Translations under genes and position numbers: made by a program
Part shown: positions 57,407 to 64,000 of the stretch, in pieces
Layout: each line of letters begins with the position of its first letter
How positions within the stretch are numbered: the stretch's first letter is position 1
Assembly: GCA_029948255.1 (NCBI GenBank)
Contig: JALIZF010001353.1
Coordinates: forward strand, 62,001 to 126,000
Origin: Telmatactis stephensoni
Taxonomy: Eukaryota; Cnidaria; Anthozoa; Actiniaria; Isophelliidae
Reading direction: 5' to 3'
Length of the DNA: 64,000 bases
Notes under the pieces: model-generated
What the model saw: the letters and a program-made list of their open reading frames with translations, nothing else
The model's database searches: none
Told to the model about the DNA's origin: nothing

Positions 57407-58516
57407 ATGCCGGCCAAGAAACCTACACCAAGTGAGACACAAACTGATCCTGGACAAATGGGCAACAAAAAGATTCGTCAACGACGATCAACGACACTGC
57501 TAGCTCATGAAGTAATCAAATACCAACGAGAACCTTTCATCGCATCTGGGTACAGGGACAGCGACAACATCACCGTGCGACAAAGTCTTGCCACCTTGTT
57601 AACCATCCATAACGAGACTTTCAACATCTGGAGTCATCTAATAGCAGCAATTTGGTTTTCAGCTCACTGTATAAGTCAAATGTCACAGTACAAAATAGAA
57701 GGCAATGCCTCAGTGTATCCCATTCTGTGCTTTGCCTTTGCAACTTGCTTCATGTTTCTCTCGAGTTCTTTTGCTCATTTGTTTTACTTCATGTCATGGA
57801 GAGCTCGGCATATATGTTTTTACATCGATTATGCTACAATAAGCGTCTATTCATTTGCTGCAGGACAAGGGTATATTTTTCACTGTCGCCCTACATCTAA
57901 TGAGAGTTTTGTCCTGTACAACTATCCTTACCTATTTCTTGGTATATCATTTGTTCTGTCGCTCATCAATTTGATTCTAACTTGTCTCTCTCGTCATCGA
58001 TGCAGAAAATATCGATTTCTTATCCGTACTGGTTTATATGCTGTACAATTCTTCTTTGATATTTCTCCTTTTGTGGCTCGCTGTTTCGTGTATGGGTCAG
58101 CTCAATGTAATGCCAACACTGTGCATCTTTTTAACCGTCACTTGATGTGCTTTGTACTATCAGGGATTTTCAACGCAACAAGACTTCCAGAGCGTTTGCT
58201 CCCAGGCTATTTTGACTTTCTTGGACACAGCCATCATATTTTTCATGTCTTGATCGCAATGGGAAACTTTGATGCGTTCAATGTCATGTTTACAGACATG
58301 ATGGACAGAAAAGATGTCCTATCAGCCTCACCCTACCCACCAACATTCTTTACAACGTTTGGGTTGTTGATACTCTTGGCCATTTTCAATAGCGTTGTTG
58401 TGGTTTGGTTTGTTCGTAACTGGTTGACAACTGAAGAGGAGGAACTATTTTCAGGATCCAAGTATCTTGTTGTTTACAAGAAAACAAGTGAAGAAAATGA
58501 CAAGAAAATACGATGA
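57407..58516 (+). CDS. PAQR family receptor (membrane progestin receptor-like), gene C
   Basis: A single-exon ORF of 369 residues, intact. REPFIASGYR, IHNETFNIWSHL, FAHLFYFMSW (His124), YIDYAT (Asp141), RLPERLLPG and SHHIFHVL (His276, His280) give the full set of PAQR signatures. It is the most divergent of the four through the first two thirds, with a longer, basic N-terminus (MPAKKPTPSE). Yet its last 65 or so codons and its 3' flank are nearly identical to those of gene B. It stands divergently from B across the 20-kb spacer. Predicted seven- to eight-pass plasma-membrane receptor or zinc-dependent hydrolase-like protein. Confidence 0.92.
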   Translation: MPAKKPTPSETQTDPGQMGNKKIRQRRSTTLLAHEVIKYQREPFIASGYRDSDNITVRQSLATLLTIHNETFNIWSHLIAAIWFSAHCISQMSQYKIEGNASVYPILCFAFATCFMFLSSSFAHLFYFMSWRARHICFYIDYATISVYSFAAGQGYIFHCRPTSNESFVLYNYPYLFLGISFVLSLINLILTCLSRHRCRKYRFLIRTGLYAVQFFFDISPFVARCFVYGSAQCNANTVHLFNRHLMCFVLSGIFNATRLPERLLPGYFDFLGHSHHIFHVLIAMGNFDAFNVMFTDMMDRKDVLSASPYPPTFFTTFGLLILLAIFNSVVVVWFVRNWLTTEEEELFSGSKYLVVYKKTSEENDKKIR

Positions 58517-61500
58517 GAACTGTGTTGAACTAGCTTCCATTTTATTGTATTATAGTTAGTATGACTATGAATATGTTTTTCTACTAATTTCAATCAACAT
58601 TAGTTTTAGTTTAGTTAAGCTTAACAAAGTTTGCGTTGTGGAACATTGCAAATTGAAAGCCTTTCGTTGCCAATATCCTAGAATCTCGGACGAATGGATT
58701 CCAGTTTTTTATTATACTACTGAGGTGTTTTATTTAAGGGACATACAAATGAAATGTACACGTGACTAGTTATTTTACGTAGAGAAGAGTGCTCATTTTG
58801 GAAATCGATCATGAATTTGCAATTGACAAAAACAAGCCAATAAACGAGAAATCATAGTTTCTATATAAATGAAATGCATTGGGTTTCCTGTGATGACGTC
58901 AAGTAGTGGTACTTGTTGTTTGTCGTTTCATATTTTCTTTATGATTCGGGTAAGTGAGAAAGCTATTTACTTAACATGCACCACCGAATTTGATGAAGGA
59001 CGACCACCCAGATTTTCGTATCGATGCTTGCAAATTGCATTCAACGGACGTCAATCATTTCTCTGATGGCTCAAAATTCGCTCAAATTCACTGAACTAAC
59101 CACAAAAATTCTTACGAATCTATTTCAGCTTTTTGGGACCGAAGGTAAACATTTTTTCTTGTGAAATGTGCATTTTTCGAGAGGTAATGATAACTGACGC
59201 CGGTCTAATTATAATCACAATGCAAATCTAGATAGCCGCGCTTCATCGGAGTCGGCGGTAAATATTTATTTTACTCAACAAAATCTGAAGCCGGAAACGT
59301 GCAGACAAATAACCGGCACCACTACTTGACGCGCACCATTGACCAACAGGTAACTCAATGAGTCTCAGTAAAAAATAAAACTTCTATTTTAACCTTTTAG
59401 CATTTATTCTTTTCTAAAATTTAAGCTCTATTTTCAGAATAAGTAGATTTTCTACTTGAAATATGTACCTTCTTCTACCTTGAACTGCTTGAAAGTTTCA
59501 TACTTTGAAATTACATCTTGAACAGCTTCAATTATATTCAACTTGAATTTATGAGATTTCTCATTTTTGTATGTTGTTTGTTCATCTAACATGATTCCTT
59601 TTCCTTTCTTTCCTTCTTTTCTTCTTTCTGTTTTCTTATTCTCAAAGGAATTAATGAAATTCCGGCAATACTGCGCGCAAAATCTGGAAAAAAAAATCAT
59701 AAAAGCAGCCCTTTCGTCCTTCGATTTAGCGTCCTGCACGCAAAGAGTTCATTTTCAAAGAGGAAAATATTAAAATATGCAGGGTATATATAATGCAAAT
59801 GAAAGACAATTGCTATGCAAGTAAATTGAAGAATAATCTCATTCTAAAACAATCCGCGGTTTCTGGATTTTCTGATAATAATAATGCTGCACTAGCAAAC
59901 ATTTCTAACGTCTGATTGGTGGAGTTGCTCAATTTATTTGAAACAAATTGTGAGAGACTAGTGCAAAAAGTTGAAAAACCGGTTCAAAAGTTGAAGCACT
60001 TTTTTCTTATTTGTGGAGAAGACAAAGAAATCACTAGATAACCAATTATATCAGTTGAGCTGTTGCTATGACAATCCCCTTTCTGTGTTGAAGACTTCAA
60101 CTCCTTCAAAGCTGAAAAAAGCATTGTCTCTCTCTGCTGCTCGTGGACACGGTTTTAGTGTTAAAACCAAAAACGAAGGATATAGAACACGATGGAAAAT
60201 ATGTTCCCGAAAGCGAACACTAGGACAAAGGCGATTTGTCTGATTAATGTACCAGCAATAGAGATCGTTTTGAATATCTCCTGCACCAGTCTATCGATGG
60301 CAACGATACACACATTAAATGCGGACCGAAGAAGCCTGGCGCAACCCGTAACATTTACTTACAGATATTGCAATGCAGGCATAACAGGTACAAAACCCGT
60401 ACGTGCGCTGAAGTATTTGAAGTGATTCTATATTGTTGTATTGCAAGGGTATCAAGCTTTTTAGAGCATGATCTGGTTTAAGGAAAAATGGTAATTATCG
60501 ATGCTGACGTGCATGAGAAATTGGTATTGTTATCTCGGTATACACCTATTTCGAAAAAGGCTGTCGGGCAAATAGCCCACGCAAACCTACGCGTCTAGAC
60601 CGAAAAGGAGTATGGGTAGAAATTGCTAAAACCTAAAACCACACGAACATCAACACAATCACGTGTAGCTCTTCTCGACCTTATTCTCCAAAGCCCCTTA
60701 CTTTGAACTTTTAGAACTAATTCGCAAAATATAAGAACAAATATTAACAATACTTCCTTTCGGTCACATCTAGTTGCGTAGGCTCGAAATCTTGGTCCGA
60801 GCGATAGCCTGTTTTCAAATTGGTTTATTGTTCTGTGCAATGTATATGTCACAGAAGCAAAGTTATCCCGTAGCTAAACTATATTCTATGATCGTTTTAC
60901 TACTTGCAATGCTTCAGTGGACGTTCGAGATCTATAGTGATCACTTGAAAGAGCTTGCAAACTTGACATGATTGCTTGATGTTTCAAACTGATTGTAATT
61001 TCAGTTAACATACATTTTTTTCACATATTTTGAAATACCATCAATTTCTTAGTTACTAGAGACTTAAAAATGTATTGCTTTGCCGTAAGTGTTCTTTATT
61101 TTTATATATTTTAGCTAGTACTTCTAATCAAATCAAGTTGTGTGGACCAATATCTCGTTGAAGTCATATTAACGCCCACATTTTCAGTATTATGCAAATT
61201 CAAATGCAGACTTCGAAACCGGAATATTTAATATACTTCAGAGTGGATGCAAACTTGTCTTAACTTCGACTTTGAAGATACTCTAGCCAAAATATAAGCT
61301 AATTTATTTACAAATCCTTAAAGTATGTTTCTTGAAACAAAAAAAAGATCGTTATTATTGTTATATATTATATAGCGTAGAAATATATATAGATATAGAT
61401 ATATTTTAAAATTTTTGGTTCATACAACCTTATGCATTAAGAACATTTTTATACAGTTCCCTAAACATGTATCCAACCATATAAAGCCTGATTTATATAG

Positions 61501-61636
61501 GGAAACATTCCGTGACCATTCATGAAAATCATATCAGTCGAAGACACGTAGAAAATAGCGAGGGAAGATCCTTTGGAGTAAACGACCACTATTTCTTACC
61601 AAAATCTATCAAGATTTTAATACCACTGGAGGTGCA
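58517..61636. other. right arm of inverted duplication between PAQR genes C and D
   Basis: Non-coding and collinear in inverted orientation with 31361-36338, except for the insertion and unique segment there. Contains the shared MITE at 58885-59345 and the empty site near 60370-60395. The region just 5' of 61637 should hold the promoter of gene D. Confidence 0.7.
58885..59345. mobile_element. MITE shared by both arms (right copy)
   Basis: Counterpart of 35515-35990, with TGACGTCAAGTAGTGGTAC near 58905 and the inverse near 59320-59335. A 65-codon frame inside it is intact in both copies. Confidence 0.6.
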
Positions 61637-62728
61637 ATGGGTCTGGCCAGCAATACAAATGGGTTTGTGAAATGTAAAATTTCATCAAAGGAGAAACAAG
61701 CATCCAAGTCATCGACACTACTTGTTCAACAAGTCCCAGAATTTCTTCGAGAGCCTTTCATCACATCTGGGTACAGGGACAGTGATAACATCACCGTGCG
61801 ACAATGTCTTGCTACCTTGTTTACCATCCATAACGAGACCTTCAACATCTGGAGCCATCTAGCAGCAACTGTCGCCTTTCTAGTATACTCAACAAGTGTT
61901 TTACATGATGTTTTTGGCGATCCGAATGTTTATCCTCTTCTTTGCTATTCTTTGGCTCTTTCATTGGCATTTCTATCGAGTTCTTTGGCTCATTTGTTTT
62001 GCTGCATGTCATGGAGAGCTCGAAATACATGTTTTTACATCGATTATGCTACATTAAGCATCTTTACATTTGCTGCTGGTCAAGGGTTTATTTTCTACTC
62101 TCGGCCTGTGGCAAATGATAGTCTTTTTCTGTATAGATTACCATATGTATTCATTGGAATATCGTTTTCTTTATCATGCATTAATATGGTTTTAGGTTGC
62201 TTGTCTCGTCATCGTTTAACAAAATATCGATTTTTCATTCGCACTGGCATGTATGCAGTCAAATTCTTTTTTGATGTTTCTCCTTTCATGGCACGTTGTT
62301 TTGTGTTCGGCTCTTCTTGTAATGCCAACACAGTGTATCTATTTAAAGTCCATATGTTGTACAGTGCAATATCCGGGATTGTAAACGCTTTAAGACTACC
62401 AGAACGTTTAATTCCAGGCTATTTTGACTTGTTTGGTCATAGTCATCATATATTTCATGTGTTGGTAGCAATTGGCACGTTTGATGTATTCAATATCATG
62501 TTTACAGACATGATGGACAGAAAAGATGTCCTCTCAGCCTCACCCTACCCACCAACATTCTTTACAACGTTTGGGTTGTTGATACTCTTGGCCATTTTCA
62601 ATAGCGTTGTTGTGGTTTGCTTTGTACGTAACTGGTTGACAACTGAAGAAGAAGAACTATTTTCAGGATCCAAGTATCTTGTTGTTTACAAGAAAACAAG
62701 CGAACAAAATGACAAGAAAAGACAATAG
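61637..62728 (+). CDS. PAQR family receptor (membrane progestin receptor-like), gene D
   Basis: A single-exon ORF of 363 residues, intact. It mirrors gene A with few changes (KISSKEKQ for KTSSKEKR, VQQVP for VEQVP, VAIGTFDVFN for VIGNVDAFN, MMDRKD for MMERKD). REPFITSGYR, IHNETFNIWSHL, LAHLFCCMSW (His119), YIDYAT (Asp136) and SHHIFHVL (His270, His274) are all kept. Its C-terminal segment carries the variants of gene C rather than of its own mirror partner A, so each arm appears to have been homogenised internally. Collinearity with gene A stops just after the stop codon. Confidence 0.92.
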   Translation: MGLASNTNGFVKCKISSKEKQASKSSTLLVQQVPEFLREPFITSGYRDSDNITVRQCLATLFTIHNETFNIWSHLAATVAFLVYSTSVLHDVFGDPNVYPLLCYSLALSLAFLSSSLAHLFCCMSWRARNTCFYIDYATLSIFTFAAGQGFIFYSRPVANDSLFLYRLPYVFIGISFSLSCINMVLGCLSRHRLTKYRFFIRTGMYAVKFFFDVSPFMARCFVFGSSCNANTVYLFKVHMLYSAISGIVNALRLPERLIPGYFDLFGHSHHIFHVLVAIGTFDVFNIMFTDMMDRKDVLSASPYPPTFFTTFGLLILLAIFNSVVVVCFVRNWLTTEEEELFSGSKYLVVYKKTSEQNDKKRQ

Positions 62729-63599
62729 ATTATCGCGTTATTCCAACCCTCTAGGTCTGTACGAGAATTCAGGCCGATTTTACAGTATATATATAGCATA
62801 CACTTAATCAGTTTTATAATTTTATTCAACTTGTTGTTGTAATTCACGCGTTCGCGATTTCTATTAACTTATCAGCATTAAACAGCTCATACAGTATCTA
62901 TATATATGAGAAAATCAGGGAAATATATACGAAAATCAAGGGAAAAAAATGCCTGACTCAAGTGGACTCGAAGAAGAAGAACTTTATTTGCACTCTTTGA
63001 TGAAAATTTATACAAAAAATATATGTACAGAACATATATTGTCTACATGTTGAAATAAACTATAGATATTGAGCACAGCTACTTTTAATAGCTAGAAAAG
63101 CTAATGAGGCAAAGTAGCTATGGACAGATCGTTGTTCTATTGTGTAGCAATAGGTAATGGAGTGGAACCCTCCACTAACTATTGTTGTAGTTAGCTGCCA
63201 CACACACGCATACAAACATTAATAACAGGAAAAGAAACACACACAAAACACGAACGAAGCCACGAAGTCCCATGCCACTTAAGTCAGGGACTTTTCTCCT
63301 CGTAGGGCGTGCAACCAAGCACTTCAACTTTCTTTATTTTTTCTCATATATTTATCATAGCGCCAAGCTATTCTATCCAATATTTTATAATTATACACTT
63401 GGTATACAATCGCGTTTGTTTTGTTTGTCTGTTTGTTTTCAGTCGAAATGTGTAATCTTTCATACATCTCAGTGGATTTACGCCATATGAGATGATATTA
63501 TATTTGTATCACCGGGTTAATAAAGGCAAAGCGCTAATATTTAGTATATCGGTAGTTCCTTCAGCACCTTAGTTCCTTCAGCACCTTAGTTCCTTCCAG
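62729..63599. other. non-coding stretch downstream of PAQR gene D
   Basis: No gene seen. GAAGAACTTTATTTGCAC near 62975 resembles the start of a retroelement 3' tail on the opposite strand, but nothing coding is attached. Confidence 0.35.
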
Positions 63600-63790
63600 G
63601 AAGCCGACTGGGCGCTCCGACTTTACCTTAAGCTTTCTCTCTCCATCAGAGAGAGTATCTAAAGCTAATTAAGGGTATCTAAAGCTAATTAAAGCTACAA
63701 GAATGGAAATAAGTTGAAACTGTGTGGTCATGATCACTTGGAATATCGCACTCGGATCTCTCAGCACAGAAGGCAAGAAGGCCGCGTACT
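63600..63790 (-). mobile_element. degenerate SINE, relative of 21110-21330
   Basis: Shares AAGCTAATTAAAGCTACA, a GGAAATAAGTTGAAAC-like segment and the CACTTGGAAT...CACTCGG region with the element at 21110-21330. The tRNA-like head is eroded. A TATCTAAAGCTAATTAAGGG unit is duplicated. Confidence 0.55.
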
Positions 63791-64000
63791 TAAGAATGAC
63801 TTTGTCGCGGGTTTTGGAATGTGCTGCAACTAACACAAGAAAGGAAGTTTCTTTCCATTGTTCTTTGTTTTGATTTGTTTTTTAGTTCCTATGAAATAAT
63901 TTTTCTATTTTGAAAGTCAGTCAACAAATCGAAGTTACTATTCTATAGTTTATTGTACTCTTATCGAAAATAAAAATGGTGTCAGAAGTGATCCAAACTC

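Overview
The window looks like nuclear DNA of an animal. It is AT-rich, has intron-containing genes with GT-AG splice sites, and carries very many short inverted-repeat transposons, minisatellites and microsatellites. The gene content (a TRPC-type channel, a cluster of PAQR receptors, a NERD-helicase gene) and the repeat style fit a cnidarian, perhaps a stony coral; that is an inference, since nothing here identifies a species. I see no rRNA gene, CRISPR array or bacterial operon.

Layout. 1-19 kb holds no convincing host gene and is built of mobile and tandem repeats: two near-identical palindromic MITEs (1318-1595, 2987-3277), a 3.2 kb foldback element whose arms are 30-bp tandem repeats (5018-8248), a 48/51-bp satellite (10.37-11.26 kb), a 54-bp satellite (12.54-15.40 kb), a collagen-like exon remnant between inverted repeats (15.4-16.17 kb), a tRNA-headed SINE (about 17 kb) and a miniature LTR-like element (17800-18443). 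19.2-24.5 kb holds a minus-strand gene for a NERD nuclease domain plus a superfamily 1 helicase. Its central intron is almost entirely one transposon, and its frame is broken at both ends. 24.6-30.2 kb is repeat-rich non-coding sequence with a striking perfect hairpin.

30.27-62.73 kb is a large inverted duplication. Each arm carries two single-exon PAQR (membrane progestin/adipoQ receptor-like) genes: 30269-31360 and 36339-37430 on the minus strand, 57407-58516 and 61637-62728 on the plus strand. Between the arms lie 20 kb of spacer with two multi-exon minus-strand genes. One is an unrecognised gene of 200 residues in six exons (38854-43604). The other is a complete eight-exon TRPC-like cation channel of 769 residues (45236-54579). 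I rebuilt both by matching splice sites and codon phase. Their introns are packed with MITEs, one of them hAT-like with a perfect 8-bp target duplication.

How the parts relate. The four PAQR genes are a recently shaped family: the last 65 or so codons are nearly identical in all four while the rest has diverged, which suggests gene conversion. The two arms also serve as a natural control for each other, since one arm carries a MITE and a long GAAA tract where the other shows the empty or short state. The TRPC and PAQR products are both predicted plasma-membrane signalling proteins, but nothing in the sequence shows that they act together.
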